From assembly GCA_027924585.1 (NCBI GenBank), contig BSBM01000299.1, positions 33,022,001 to 33,086,000 on the forward strand: a stretch of DNA of 64,000 nt, in the 5' to 3' direction. The notes under the pieces are model-generated. The model did not search any database. It saw nothing but the letters and a program-made list of their open reading frames with translations, and was not told the DNA's origin. Source of the stretch: Larix kaempferi (Eukaryota; Streptophyta; Pinopsida; Pinales; Pinaceae). Positions within the stretch are counted from its first letter, which is position 1. Every line of letters begins with the position of its first letter. Of the stretch, positions 45,258 to 58,310 are shown piece by piece. A program made the translations under genes and the position numbers.

Positions 45258-48023
45258 TGTAAGACTCCGTCCTATATTTTCTAATTTACTTTAATAAAAT
45301 CTGTGTTTTCTTTGTTTTCACACTGTTTCAAATTTCTGTTTTGATTTTCTACTTACGTCTATTTCTATGCATGTAAATTATATCAAGTTTACATTTAAAT
45401 TCTAACATCTACTTCTCATGTGCAAGTGCAACAACATATAGCATATAACTGGAAAATACCCAACATAAATCCGAATTTGACGAGGTAGAAATGACCAACA
45501 TACCTGCTAGAAAATACATGTAGGAAGCTAGTAGATCCACCCTTGTTGCTGCCCCCGTTTGTTGAATGCCTTGCTGATTCCCTTTGATTTTCCCTGCAAC
45601 CAAAAGCCTTCCCCACAGTTCTAAAACTCAACCAGCCAAAACAGTTTTGCCACCCTACCAACTGGTGAGGTCTCGCCGACCACCCAGCTCCAAAGGTACC
45701 CCTTTGGACCCCCGAGCCCAAATCGAGTACAAGCCCAAGCTGTTGTATCCCTTCCAAAAACTCCAACAAGAACTCTCATTTTCTGCTCTCCCAAATTTTG
45801 CTCTCTCAAACTTCTCCAAAATCCTAAGGTAAAAAGCTCCCCTTCCTCTTCCTTCTTTCTCCATCTTATCCCCATGTTTGCCGACCCTTCCTCCCCATTA
45901 CTACCCCTATCTTCATCATAAATTTCATCCAACCCATTCATGCCTACTCATTCAAGCTACCTCGAACCAATTCCTAGAAATATTATTAATTTAATAATTC
46001 CATCATTTAATATTTACCCCTCTTTATGAGGTTTTACCGACACAACTTACAACAATAATATTTTTTTACATTTGTTTCTTATTCAAATACAATTTTAATT
46101 AATAATAAATGATATATTATTTTTATAATGTCATTTGGGGTTGGGGTTGGTTCACCCACCCCCCCATAAGAGTTTTAAACTTACACGCTTCACCAATTCA
46201 ATTAATTAACAATAATGGTCAATTGATTAACTACTATTAACCTAATCATTTACTTAATGGTTTCTAATGTTTATAAGATGTTAATTCCCTCCAATTATAA
46301 ATTTAACTAATTCAACTTATCAATTATGAACCATAATCCTATCAATGTAATTCATAACATTATCCATGTGTAATTATATTAATTAAATAAAATTCACTAA
46401 GATTTAATCGACTCATATACCTGTTTCCATTTTAATTACACCTTAGTTTGTAATTAGCTAATTAACAATCATTACTTAAGATAAGCATGGTCTTGTTAAA
46501 TTTAATTAACATCATTAACACATAATTAATTTAAGGGATCAAGTTACTATTAACTTATTTAACTTTATAATTACATTTCAACCCTTAGTCCTGGCTAATT
46601 AAACTCATTAACAATCAATCAAGCTTTCTAATCAATTGCATTAGTCACTACCTAGGTTAACCATAGCTTTGTTTATTAATCAACAATAATTAATTATTAA
46701 TGGACAATAATTAACCATTAATCAACATTATTAACCCTAATCATCATTGTTAACTTTAATCGACATTATTAACATTGATCAACAATAGTTAATTACTAAA
46801 CGACAGTAATTAATATTAAGCGACACTAATTGACATTATTACTCAACAATATTTCATGTAATTCATAATATGTAGGCGAGTTATGTAAGCGTAGCCACTG
46901 CTTACATTCCTCACGTAAGTACACTAAAAGTAATAATTCACATACATCAATCATAATCAAGGAACTTATTATTTACCGACACATGTTATAACATAGTTTG
47001 CAAGGTACAATCCATTAGCTTACTGAAACCCAAGTTACGACAATTCATACATCACTGATTTTGACACATACTAATCAAGGGTTTTACACACCTACAGTTA
47101 GATCTTGTTTTCACCCCTACCTCACGCTACACCTATCTACCTACATCATCACTAACTTCCACATCCTATCTTGTCCTCTGCTAAACTACCCTGGAATGTC
47201 AAGTCATGACCGGTTCCAGCTAGAACCCATAAGCGGAAGTGTCGACTACCTCGACCAAGCTTCCCCAGCAGGCAACCACCAGTCATCATCACACACCTTG
47301 GGGAGCGCGCCGTAGCACAACCCTCCCATGACTCTGGGTTTCGGGGATAAACGGTGGGTAAAGCCTCCACCCCCCCCTAATGGAACAAGGGACTATGTCT
47401 ACTCGACATAACAACAGCGTTGCACTCGTACTCGGTCTGTCATCGTATAACCAATCTGGGCAGTTGAGTTTCCTGAAACCCTACCCCACCCATGTCATAA
47501 CATACAGCATAATAAACAGCATAATAACCACACGAAGGTAAATAATGCATCACTCGCATACCAGTTTATCTTTTGAAGTTCATGTCCCCGAGGCCCTCCC
47601 ACCTCGTAGGATCCAGCTATCACTTAGCCGTTTCAACCTGTAAGTCAGTCCTCGACATACAATATAGAATATCGTGCATAAATCCTCGATATGTACACAT
47701 ATATTTCACCATAACATAACAACAATAAACTCATTCATTCGCCATGCACCTGGCATAACATTCATTATTTCAACATATAACTGTAACAGTATCCACGTAC
47801 CCATCATTCAATAATTTCCATATATTTGACATAATTAACACATGATGCATATCTAAACATGACTACCGATCATAATACTATCATCACACACACACATATA
47901 TATATATCGGCAAAATAATAGAACCATATGTCCACAGTGTCGTCAAACCGACAAGGTCTCACAGTCAAATAAATACAACATATAATAGTAGTTCAGGTAG
48001 TAATGTCAAAACGAGGTGTTACA
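45258..48023. mobile_element. Solo LTR, 2,766 bp
   Basis: Starts TGTAAGACTCC, ends GGTGTTACA, flanked by TGAAA (45253-45257 and 48024-48028). The left LTR of the surrounding copia element shows the empty site (GATTGTGAAATACTCCC near 43342), with TGAAA once. No gag-pol inside, no internal repeat of the ends: a solo LTR, probably gypsy. Contains a CA/TA microsatellite near 47887-47908. Confidence 0.9.
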
Positions 48024-48271
48024 TGAAAGACTCCCTTGACTCTATTATATACCAAGAGATGAGGAGGAATTACTCTCACATATTACATGTGGAATAATAT
48101 AATTCTCCATAATAACATCTCTTTATATAATAATGAATTTCAAGAGTATATTTTACCATAATGAATATGGGATATAATGTATTACTCTTTTACATAAGAT
48201 TGTGGATATCTTCTAACATAATACAAAGACATTATTACCTTCCAAGGAATCTAAAATATTCGAACAATTAT

Positions 48272-48930
48272 GACTCTCTTCGATTCCCTTGGGGCAAGCT
48301 ACTTCAAACTTAGGCATTTCCGACTTTACACTATGTACCATCCTCAAAATGATGGGAAGTGTCTGGGAGTTCCCCCCGAGAAAAGGAATAAGATAAATCT
48401 TAAGGCCCAAAGCATAACCATGATAATTGGCCACTCTACCTGCTCAAAATCATCATTTAGAAAAAGAGCATTAGAGCTAATTTCTCAATCCCATTCCTTG
48501 CCTTCCTAACTATACTGATATTATCCTTAATGTAATGACCTTGAATGATACCTATCTATTTCGATTAACTAATCTTAAGAGGATTTATTTCACTACTAGG
48601 AACTAAGGCCTTGGCAAAGATCTTGTAGGGTATGCTTAATAGAGTAATCAACTCCCAACCAGTTTTTTTTTCATGGTCTCTATGGTTAGGGATAAACTTA
48701 ATATTTCCTTTGTTAATAATATCTCCTAATGCTTTGATTTGAGACACTCTATACATTTGTAAGTGTCGTAGGCCCATAAAGACATAGTGTTTATGTGGAA
48801 CTCACATGGGAATTTATTGAGACTAGGTGACTTTTCATTTGTTGTCATTAGACATGGTGATGCACAACTTGTTAAGTGAAAGTGTTTGATTTCGCATAAA
48901 GGATTCTAACCCAAATAGCATATGAGTCAT
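48272..48930 (-). pseudogene. LINE reverse transcriptase fragment
   Basis: On the minus strand, 48777-48565 gives 'GNIKFIPNHRDHEK' followed by 'ELITLLSIPYKIFAKAL', the N-terminal part of the LINE RT domain. The expected 'NWRP' motif is degraded. Isolated and decayed. Confidence 0.65.
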
Positions 48931-49306
48931 GATATCAACAAAGGCTTCCATGGTGATATTACACTCCTTTGTCCTCTCTTGAGATTGAAAAACAAGCTTC
49001 TAGTGGCTAATGAATTACTTGTCATCATGGAAGCATTGAATTAGTTTGCTTGCTTCCTTGGTGGTCAAGGCTCTAATAAGTATTTAGTTGTCCCATCGAT
49101 GAACCCAATGTGAACGAGATGAACATGAATTTGAGTACCTTTGGTTCTCCTCTTCTCAACAATTATAAAATTTTGCTATAACTTAGATGCATGACCCTAT
49201 AAATCCTTGTTAAAGGGGTTGAGTTGCAATGATCTGCTGATGATATCCATCTATTTTATGATTGCTCCTTCTTATTGCTTTTTGACAACATAAATTTCCA
49301 CTAAAG
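48931..49306 (-). repeat. LINE-associated segment, copy B, first part
   Basis: Aligns with 20300-20700. Interrupted at about 49306 by the LINE at 49307-55554 and resumes at about 55555. Confidence 0.65.
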
Positions 49307-49749
49307 ACTTTTTTTTAAAAACAAAAACGGTTATAAATTTTATTTATGGGCAGCAACAAAGCTGTTGGATTAGTACAATAGAATAAAGAATCGATCGAAA
49401 TGTCAAATGAGCCTAAGCGATATAGAGGCAGATCAGACCCAACTTAATCCTGCAATAATTGAAATTTTCTTCAACATCTTCAATAACTAGAAAACAACTT
49501 CATCTCCAATTGTTCTTTTCTAACTGAGGGACGCAAATTGACTTCATGTTGCTCATGCTTACTGGAATTCGGATCGAGTTCGCTGGTAGAGAGTTTTGAG
49601 AGTCTAATCGTAAAGCTCTAAACTGAATATGAGGGCTCGCTGTGATTTCCACGTTTTGGAAAAACGAATTTTCTCCACCTGTCCGCATAAAAATGCCATC
49701 TTCCAAGTTAATCCATGGTCCAACCTGGAGGTTCATCAAGATGGATATC

Positions 49750-52700
49750 TTAAGGGATGATGAAGGGATTAATAATTCCATTAGTTTTTAGACTCCCTTT
49801 GCTCATAGATACTGCCTTGTTAGCAGCAAGGTCCGCTTCTCCATTGAGATTTCGCAAGATATGGAAGAACTCAATTCTGTGAAAGGGGTTCATGAGAATC
49901 TTGATTTTCTCGAGAATATGCCTGAGCCTCATGTTATTGGGTCGGTTGTTGTTAATGAGTGCTTGGATCACCAACCTTAAATCACCAAAGACATTAATAT
50001 CTCTTATTTCCCTCAATTTGGCTTGATACAACCCTTGCCATAGAGCTAAGGGTTCAACAGTGTTATTGGTGTCCTCACCTAGACCCCAGGCGTAATGGAG
50101 TTCAAGGGTACCAATGGGGATTAGCAGCACCCCACCTCCTCCAGCTTCCCCTAGGTTCCCTTTGGAGGCACCATCAAAGAACAGGGTATGCCCCTTTAGA
50201 GACTTCTGCCACAGTTTGAAGCTAAGGACATCCATCCTAATTTCCCATTTTTCCAGATTGAGAGTAGCAGGAATGTTGGCATGAGGAAAGGGGGGGATTT
50301 TACTCATCCAAGCTTCTTCATCCCCATTTAGCTTGCATTGGTTCTCCGGGATTTGAAAAGAATTAAGACAATCTCCCATCAAAGCTTGAGCTTTCATAGC
50401 CACATGGACTACATGAGAATCTTAATTTCTGAAGATTCAACCATTTCTTTCCAGCCATAGTTCCCATAGGATGAATTTAGGGAGGACTAACCAATGGGAT
50501 TTGATTCTTTCTTTTTTGTTAAGTGAATAGGGATACAGAGAGGCCCATTCACTTAGTAGTGAAGGAAACGTCTCTGGAAGAGCAAGCTGATTCAACCAAG
50601 AGCCCAAGACATGTGTCCGGACCCCAGCTACAAAGGGATAGTTTAGCAATAAGTGATTTGTTGTTTCTTCTGACAGCAGACAAAATGGGCATCTCGTCGG
50701 GCCTTTCCATCCTCTTTTTTTGAGATTTTCTCCAGTTAGAATGTTTTTGTGGGCCAAAGTCCAAATGAATATATCGATTTTTGGTAGACTTTTGATTCTC
50801 TAAATTTCTTTCCAGAGAGTTGGATTGATGGGGACATTTGGAATTTCTTTGATCTGCTTATATCTTTCAGCAGCAGTGTAAATTCCAGAGTTTGAACCCC
50901 AGCCCTGAGTGTCCTTCAATTTAGCAACTACTAGAGACTTCCCATGAAGGTAGGAGATCAAATTGCATTCTTCATCGCTCATCTAGTTTGGGCAGCCTGG
51001 AAGTCTCCATTCCTTCCATGACTTGGATCTATCCTCATTCCAAACTGAGATATCCCAAAGGGTGGTGATGTTGAGAGAATTGTAGTGGGTTTCCAGATTG
51101 GAGGTGTTTGATAAGGAGTCCAGCGTAGTTCCCCCAAGAATTGAGTCTTCCCAGATTCGTATATTTTTCCCATTCCCCGGAATCCAAGTTAGGAGAGGCT
51201 GGAAGAATCCGGAGGCATTTTGACAGATGTTAAAAATCAGGGAGCCTTTCCTTACCTTTGGGGGATTATCAAGGCAGATTGTGTAAGGTCCTGTGTAATA
51301 TTTCTTCCATAGCGCATGCTTGCTCCAAGTTAAATTTCATGTTACCAAATTCCAGAGATGCTTCGCCCCAAGAGCTAGATTATGAGCTCTAAAGTCTCTG
51401 ATTTGGAGGCCCCCTTCTGAAATTGGCTTGGTGACTTTTCCCCAGTTGATCAGAGGCAGCTTGTTATCACTGTTTTTACCACCTTTCCAAAAAAAACTTA
51501 TGAGGATTGTTTCCATCTTATTAATGAATCTGATTGGGACCAAAAGGATTGAGCTTTGGAAGATTGGAATGCTGAGAAGAACTGATTTGATCAGGACCAA
51601 CTTTCCAGCTTTGTCGAGCCACTTTGCTCCCCAATTGTTGATCTTGTTCTTTAGCTTGTCTAGGAGAGAGATCCAATGCTCATATCTAATAGCTACTCTC
51701 GAAATAGGGATTCCTAAGTATTTAAAGGAATTCCATTGAGTCTTACCCTCCATTTATAGAATTCTGGTGATGGCCATCATTTTTATATTGGTACAATTCC
51801 ACCCATATATTTGTATTTTTCTGTAGTTTATCTGGCTTTCCGAGGCTTCCTTATAGAGATCAATCTCCCTTTTAATTCTCCTAGCATTAATTATGTTGGA
51901 TCCTCCTAATAGTAGCGTGCCATCTGCAAATTGGGCATGGTTGATCTCTTTGACTCCACGAGCTATTCTGATTCCCAATAGTTCTTCTTGATCTTGGCAA
52001 TGCTCTAGTTGAAAGCTAAGGACTGAAGCTTGAATGGCATACAACAGAGGTGACATCGGGTAGCCTTAGCGCAACCCCCTGGTTGCTTGGAAGAACTCAA
52101 CAGCTCGCCCATTGATCAACGGAGCTATCCAAGGGGAGCCTATACAGGCCTTTACCCAATTGGTGAAATCCAGGGCAAATCCGAATTGGAGCATCACCTG
52201 AAACAGAAAGTCATGTCGAACCCTGTCAAAGGCATTGGATAAATCTAATTTGACAATTATACCTTTTTCCCATTGTAGATTGCTTGAATGAATTGCTTCT
52301 TGGACGAGGATGATGTTATCAGCAATGTTCCTGCCTTTGATGAACCCCCCCTTGATTCTCTGGAATGATGGCAGGGAGTATGTCTTTGACTCGGTTGGCG
52401 ATTACTTTGGTGATAAGATTATATCCAATATTGCACAGTGAGATTGGCCGGTATCAGTCGAAGGAGATGGCTCCTATTTCTTTAGGAATAAGCTCTAAAA
52501 GTGTTGAATTAGTGCTCCCGCCTATCTTATGACATTTTTGAGATTTTAAGACCATCCTATGTAAGTCTTTCCCGATGATTGGCTAACAAGCAATGATGAA
52601 CCTGGCGGTAAATCCATCCAGACCGGGGGATTTATTTGGTTCCATGTTTCCAAGGGCTGTCTTGATTTCTTCTATGGTTACCAAAGCAGTAAGTTTATGG

Positions 52701-53995
52701 TTTATATCCTGCATTACCAAATTTGGGACAAGTTCAATAATCTTATTCCTTCTTTCCTCGTGGGCTTGATTGTTTTCAGAGTACAGCTCTTTGAAGTGTA
52801 TATGAGCAGCATGTTTGATATCTTTGAAGTCCTTTACGATCTGGTTGTTGCTCTAAATTTCTTTGACCGAGTTATATTGCCTCCTTGCTTCAGCTTACTT
52901 ATGGAAGTAATTGGTGTTCTTATCACTATCCTGAAGCCAAAGACTTCTCGATTTCTGCCTCCAATAGTCTTCCTCCTCTCTGCATGCAGCATGTAGCTTC
53001 ATTTGAAGAACCATTTCATGTTCCATATTCTCCTTATTGATCGGGCTTTCTGATGATTTTCCAGCTGGATTTGGACTTCCATCCTTTGGTGTGAAGGAGG
53101 TTTTATATTTTTGTCCCAATTCTTGATTTCTTTTTTAAGTCGCCTCAGTTTTTCTTCCCATACGTAGAAAGGTGATCCTGTAACAGGCCTAGACCATACT
53201 TTGAGTACGATCTCATGGAAGCCTTCCTTTTGAATCCAAGCTGGGATGAACCTGAAGGGGATTGGCCCCAAGTTGTTTTTGTATTTGGAGATTTCGAGAA
53301 GAATAGGCTTGTGGTCAGAAGCGTTGAAAGGTAGGATTTTGGATTTGACATCCAATCCAAGGAGGAGAAAGGAGTTGTGGACTAGAAATCTGTCCAATTT
53401 AGCGGCGATCTCCCAGGATCCAATCTCTTGTTCGTCCATGTGAATTTTCCTTTGGAGGGCTTAATATCTTCAAGCTCCCATTCATGCACGATATCTTCCA
53501 CTGTTTCTCGGAACTGGTCTCTTACGATGGAGACCCCTCTTTTTTCCTCAAGGGATAGAGTTACATTAAGATCTCCTACTTTGACAATATTCTCCAAATG
53601 GTTAATTCCGAGGAAGTCATGGATGAGGTTCCAGCAATCTTATTTTTCGATATAAGATTTGGGACATAGATGCTGAACAGGCAGAACTGGAGATCAGACT
53701 CCTTGTAGAGGAGTTTATTGTATAAGATCCATTGAATACAGATGTCAGAGGCTAATAACACAAATTTGTCCTTGTTCCACAAGGTGCCTAGTCCTCCAGA
53801 GGTGCCTCTCGAGCTGACCGCTCTTCCGTGTCCGTTTTTCCAGATTTTTTCACTTGTTTGGAGAAAGGCTAGTTCCTCCATTTTAGTCTCCTGGATAAGG
53901 AGAATGTCTGGGCTTGAAATACAAAGGAGATCTTTCATCGATTCTTCCTTGGATCTACTTCCCAACCCCCTACAATTCCCTGAGACTACCTTCAT
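49750..53995 (-). pseudogene. LINE ORF2: APE endonuclease, reverse transcriptase, zf-RVT, RNase H
   Basis: From ATG 53995. Endonuclease: 'NCRGLGS' near 53975, 'IQETKM' near 53880, 'GDLNVTLS' near 53575, 'SDHKPILLE' near 53310. RT: 'YWRQKSRSLWLQDSDKNT' near 52945, 'ISPLLYA'-type start near 52056, and the catalytic box 'QFADGTLLL' near 51930, where the second Asp is Gly. RT thumb at 51753-51337. The zf-RVT domain ('LTGENLKKRGWKGPTRCPFC') is at 50757-50640. RNase H at 50403-49780 keeps Asp ('FFDGASKG'), Glu ('VEPLALWQGL'), Asp ('VFGDLRLV') and Asp ('GEADLAAN'). Many stops and frame changes, with the mid-RT region 52060-52900 worst. ORF2 nicks the target and reverse-transcribes the LINE RNA; this copy cannot. 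Confidence 0.93.
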
Positions 53996-54003
53996 CGCTT
54001 ACT

Positions 54004-55295
54004 TTCTTGGGTTGGAAGAGGGCCCTTTGTTGGGTTGCCCTTGGTGTCTTGCACTACGAGTGATTAGCATTTTTTCAAAGGTGGATTGGGAGCCATGGAG
54101 CTTCTCTTTGTAAGTGGCCCTTTCTCTTCTTTCCTTTGTTGTTTTCCTTCCTCGAGTAACCTGCTGAATGGAGTTTTGAAATGATTCTATTTCTCCTTCC
54201 TCTTCCTCCGTGTCTTCTTCCTCTGTTTCTAGCTCATGGATGTCTAATTTTTCGCCTTGTTCCTAAGAGGGTGAGAGTTCCTTGTTTGGTTGATTTTCCA
54301 CCTTTGTTTGCTTTATGTTTTTATGAGGGTTCGTCCGAAGCACAGGCCTCAGATTCTTGATTCCCTAACAGTTCAAAATTGTTTCATGTCGGTAGTTTTT
54401 CCTTTGGTAATTCTTTTTCCTTTACGTATTTGGCTATGGGTTGGTTAGAGTTGATGCCATATTTTTTTAGAGAGCTTTTTTAATTTTCCCTTGTTCTTTT
54501 TGCTAGTTTCCATCCTTCCCCTACCTCTTTTTCCTGGTGATTTGATTGGGCCTTTGGGTAGTTCTTTTGGAAGTGACCATGTTCGTGGCAGCTTCTACAT
54601 TTAAAAGGTAATTGTTCGTAGTCCATCTTTTGATAATGATGCCAATCCCCAACGGTGAGCTTGACGGCTTCAAGGAGGCCAACTTCTAGATCCACTTCTA
54701 CACAGATCCGGGCATAGGAGTATTGACTCTTGGGATCAGATTGATCTTTGAATTTCCCTATTCCATTCCCTATTGATCTCAAAGACAAAGAGTTCCAGCA
54801 GTGGATCGGTAGACTGGGCAAGCGCACCCAGACAAGGATTGCTTTGGGTACATAAAGGTTTGGATCAAAATCGAGTGTCCATCGGTTTAGGTACAGGCCT
54901 TACAGTCCCATGAAGTAAGGACAACTTCTAAAGATCAAGTCCCTCTCATCTTTAGAAATGAATTCGAAAAGGAAGAAGCCTATGCCTACTGCATAGCAAG
55001 TGACATCAGGAGAGATTAGGGGCCTCCAGTTCTTCTGGATCAAGTCTTATGTGGTATGGGGAGAGGGCCAAAGCCCTGAGAACTAACCCACCGGTTCCCG
55101 ATCTTCCAGGGAAACAACAACTCTCATAAGTTGATCTGGTGGAAGGGCGATTATCGGAACTTCCTCCAGTTTCTTTACAAACTTAGAGACCGGTTGTAAC
55201 GTCGGCTTTTTCCCATGAGTATTGAACAGTCTCATGAATGCTTTAACATCAGCTAGAGGAGGAGAGAGCGGAGATATGTCTTCATAGGACCCCAT
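54004..55295 (-). pseudogene. LINE ORF1 (DUF4283 plus zinc knuckle)
   Basis: The start is near 55295 ('MGSYEDISPLSPPLADVKAF'). 'KFVKKLEEVPIIALP' follows near 55170, also found at 63930-63980. DUF4283 follows through stops ('GFFLFEF' near 54965, 'VWVRLPSLPIHCW' near 54825). The knuckle 'CRSCHEHGHFQKNYPK' is near 54595; its fourth ligand Cys is Tyr. A basic, Ser/Glu-rich C-terminus runs to about 54004. ORF1 binds LINE RNA. Confidence 0.8.
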
Positions 55296-55554
55296 GAGAG
55301 CGCACCATCCCTAAATACAGTCTCAAACGCATGGAAGGCGGGGTAGCAGACGCCAGGCTCAAGTCAGCAGATCGGTTGACACCTAAACGCCAAACGAGGG
55401 ACCGAAACAGGGTAGCCCAAGTGGTGCGAGCCCAAACTCGTCAACCGAGAGCAGGATAGCCGCCAAACGGTTTTGCTTCCCATCGGTCAATCCATCCCAA
55501 ATTCAGCTTCGTTTCGTGTCCATCACAACCATAAATTATAATTTCCTCTAAAAC
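55296..55554 (-). other. LINE 5' untranslated region
   Basis: Higher GC than its flanks and without a frame, as expected for a LINE 5' UTR. Confidence 0.5.
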
Positions 55555-56507
55555 CTTACTTGAAAGGTGTTTTCCTAATCACTATATCATTCCACTATTG
55601 AATCCAACCCTTATTTCTCATAAGTAGTGGATTAGATTTTCCCAACAAGAAAAATTAAACATATAGTGACACATTGGCAAGTGTACTTGCATCCTCCCCA
55701 AACAATGTCGAGAAAAATACCTCGATGATTGGATAAAGTGGATTTGACCAACAAATGAGTAAGCCCAAAGAATTGGTCTGCAAAAAATATATTACGACAT
55801 CATATCATAGTCCAATTACGTAATTTTAAAACTCTTTCCTTTATTTTCCTAAAATTGGCTCATGTAACCATAAACCACATGAGTTGTTTCCTATATAGAG
55901 ATTGGAGATGTAGATCCATGGATTCAATTTTATAAATATAAACTAAGCCATATACTCCTTGGGACTACACCATATCAAAGTCTTTGTTGATCAACACAAT
56001 TAGTTTTCTATAGCTCTTCCACTATCTAATGCCAAAAGATTCCCTTGCCAAGGCACTCCTCTATGCATAAAGATTGGCAATTCACAGTGCATGACCATTC
56101 AGATGCAAGGAAACATATACCAATTTTGGGGTTGGATCTATGCTCCACTATGTAAATCGAGTAGCAAGCCAAGGTAAAAGGAGTATTTCCACACCATTTC
56201 TTCCATTTCCGTACTTAGATAAGAGGGAAGGGATACAAACCAAATAATATTGATCAAACCATTAAGTGAAAATCTGATCAATTTCACCTCTTTTAAACAT
56301 AGTGGATTTAAACCATTAAGCCATTCAACCATTGGCATATCTATTGGATCATGCCTTTTCTATAGGGGATTGATAGCTCCTTCACACTCCTTCATAATAT
56401 TTCCATTCAAGAGAAGTAAGGGGAATATCAGTGTGATCGTCATTCATGTCTAGAATCCCTACCAGGTCCATCTAATTTAGTGCCTTGAGAAAATATGATG
56501 TGGAGGA
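55555..56507 (-). repeat. LINE-associated segment, copy B, second part
   Basis: 55583-56340 aligns with 42190-42930. The 66-codon minus-strand frame at 56138-56338 has no named domain. The segment ends near 56507, the left breakpoint of the inverted copia half. Confidence 0.6.
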
Positions 56508-58220
56508 TTCACTATATCCAACAAATGTTCATTTCTTTCTAAATGGCTCCATCTTTGTCCTCTTATCTTTTGGTACATGAATGTAGACAAGACAACCAAA
56601 AATCTTAAAGTGTCCAACTTCTGGTTTTTCACCAATGAAACCTCTTAAGGATTCTTTTCTCTCAGGATAGCATGAGGACTTTTGTTCTGTATATAAACAA
56701 CATTGTTGGAGGCTTCTAACCATAAGGTGGTGGGCATATCTTGATCACACATCATAGCTTTTGCAGCCTCACAGATTGTTTTGTTCTTTCTTTCAACAAC
56801 CCCATTCTACTGGGGGTTGTAAGGTATAGTCAACTGTCTTCTTATTCCTGCATCTCGATAAAAGTCATTAAATTCATGAGACTCAAACTCTCCTCCATTA
56901 TCATATCTCAAAGCACGAATGTGCTTTCTAGTCTGATTCTCAACCAGGTCTTTAAACTCTTGAAACTTGTTGAAATTTTCATTCTTTGACTTTAGAAAAT
57001 AGATCCAAGACTTGCGGGAGAAGTCATCTATGAAAAGAACATAGTACAGATAGCCACTCAAGAATGGTGCTGACATAGGAACACACAGATTGGAATGTAT
57101 CAAGTCGAGGATCCCTTTGGATCTTTTGGTACTGCTTGGAAAACTCTTCTTGATGTTCTTTCCAAGAGCGCAACCTCTACAAACACTATCATATTCAGAT
57201 TTAAACACATGCATAATTGTTACCATCTTCTATAATTCAGGTAGCACTTTGAAATGGATATTACCAAGCCTCCTATGCCACGATTCACAAGGAATGACTG
57301 TGACATGGATCATGGCTTGAATGACATTTCCAGGAACTTTGTAGAGACCTCCCTCTCTAGCCCCAATTACATATGCAGAGTTCAAGTCTGCGTGCTTAGT
57401 CCACATGAGTGCTTTATTGTCCATAAAGATTACTCTGAATCCTTTATCTTCTAGAAACAAAACATACAGGAGGTTCTTCTCCAATCTGGGAACAAAAAAT
57501 ATTTCATCAACATGCAATACATCTCCTGAATCCAACTAAAAAGAAGTGGATCCAATTCCTTGCATCGAATAGGTGGTATTATCTCCAAGCTCCACCTGAC
57601 AAGAGAACTTCTTTTCCTTCAAATCTTTGATAACGCTCCTATATCCGGTCATGTGTTTCGATGCACCACTATCCACCATCCATGTCTCAGCACTAGCGGT
57701 AATGGATCCAGATAGGGATGAGACAAGATAGTACTCCTTCCTTGTCTCCTGATCATCGGAAGAATTATTTCTTGTAGGTTCATCTTCAGTAAAGTGGAAG
57801 CATGAAACCTACCCTTGAACTTTCCTCTTTTCTTTGCGCTACATTATCTTGCAAAGTGACCCTTCTTATTGCAATTGAAACATTTAACTTTAGACTTATC
57901 AAAGTTCTTGTTGTAATCATTTTCCTTTTGATGAGAAAAAATCTTATGAGAGAAGGATTTATTTCCTCTCTTCATCTATTCCATAAGAGCAAGGTTCCTT
58001 CTTTGGAGGAAACATATTTGCTCTGGATTCACCCTTCTTCTCGTAGGTAATATTTTGGAAGTTAATGCGCCTTGCATTAGTGGTAGGCTCTTAAACAACA
58101 CTAGATACGTATCCATCTAGATCATGCTCTTTCAAGATATTCAAAATCTTGGCCTTCCAAGTATTGAAGTTCGAGGTTCCTTCAAGTCGGTCTTTTGGTC
58201 TTGTTGAGATTGAAGCCATT
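56508..58220 (-). pseudogene. Copia element P, 5' half: Gag start, protease, GAG-pre-integrase, integrase
   Basis: Minus strand. Gag starts at ATG 58220 with a UBN2-type N-terminus ('RLEGTSNFNTWKAKIL'), but most of Gag is deleted. The zinc knuckle 'CFNCNKKGHFAR' is near 57880. Protease active site 'DSGASKHMTG' near 57670. GAG-pre-integrase at 57535-57230 ('ESWHRRLGNIHF'). Integrase at 57226-56807 with zinc 'CRGCALGK', first Asp in 'FIDDFSRK' and second Asp in 'RYDNGGEF'. The C-terminal part 'GHFKIFGCLVYIHVPKDKRT' is near 56605. Stops are scattered. The frame stops being copia right after 'GYSESS' near 56508; the continuation is at 60135 on the plus strand. Confidence 0.9.
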
Positions 58221-58296
58221 ATTCTTCAAGTACTGTGCTCACTCAGGATCTACATAGGCTCAAGCTTGACTGCTGGACTTAGTTCTTTCACACCCT

Positions 58297-58310
58297 AAGC
58301 TCTGATACCA
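58297..58310 (-). other. Primer-binding site of copia P
   Basis: The minus strand reads TGGTATCAGAGCTT next to the LTR end. Perfect tRNA-iMet type. Confidence 0.9.

Larger units (their letters stand above)
43069..48266 (-). mobile_element. Non-autonomous copia-type LTR element with nested solo LTR
   Basis: Left LTR 43069-43584 (516 bp), right LTR 44979-48266 (517 bp once the nested insertion and its target duplication are removed). The target duplication is ATTAT (43064-43068, 48267-48271). A tRNA-iMet PBS is next to the right LTR, so the element runs on the minus strand. The interior is only 1,394 bp with no gag or pol. Confidence 0.92.
49307..55554 (-). mobile_element. L1-type LINE, nearly full length, decayed
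   Basis: Minus strand. ORF1 at the right, ORF2 (endonuclease, RT, zf-RVT, RNase H) in order to the left, and a T run at 49308-49317 that is the poly(A) tail on the other strand. The target segment resumes at about 55555. A target duplication is suggested ('CTAAAGACTT' versus 'CTAAAACCTTACTT') but is imperfect. Confidence 0.88.

Noticed and set aside
45409-45941. Minus-strand frames inside the solo LTR
   Set aside because: Overlapping frames in noncoding LTR sequence without known motifs.
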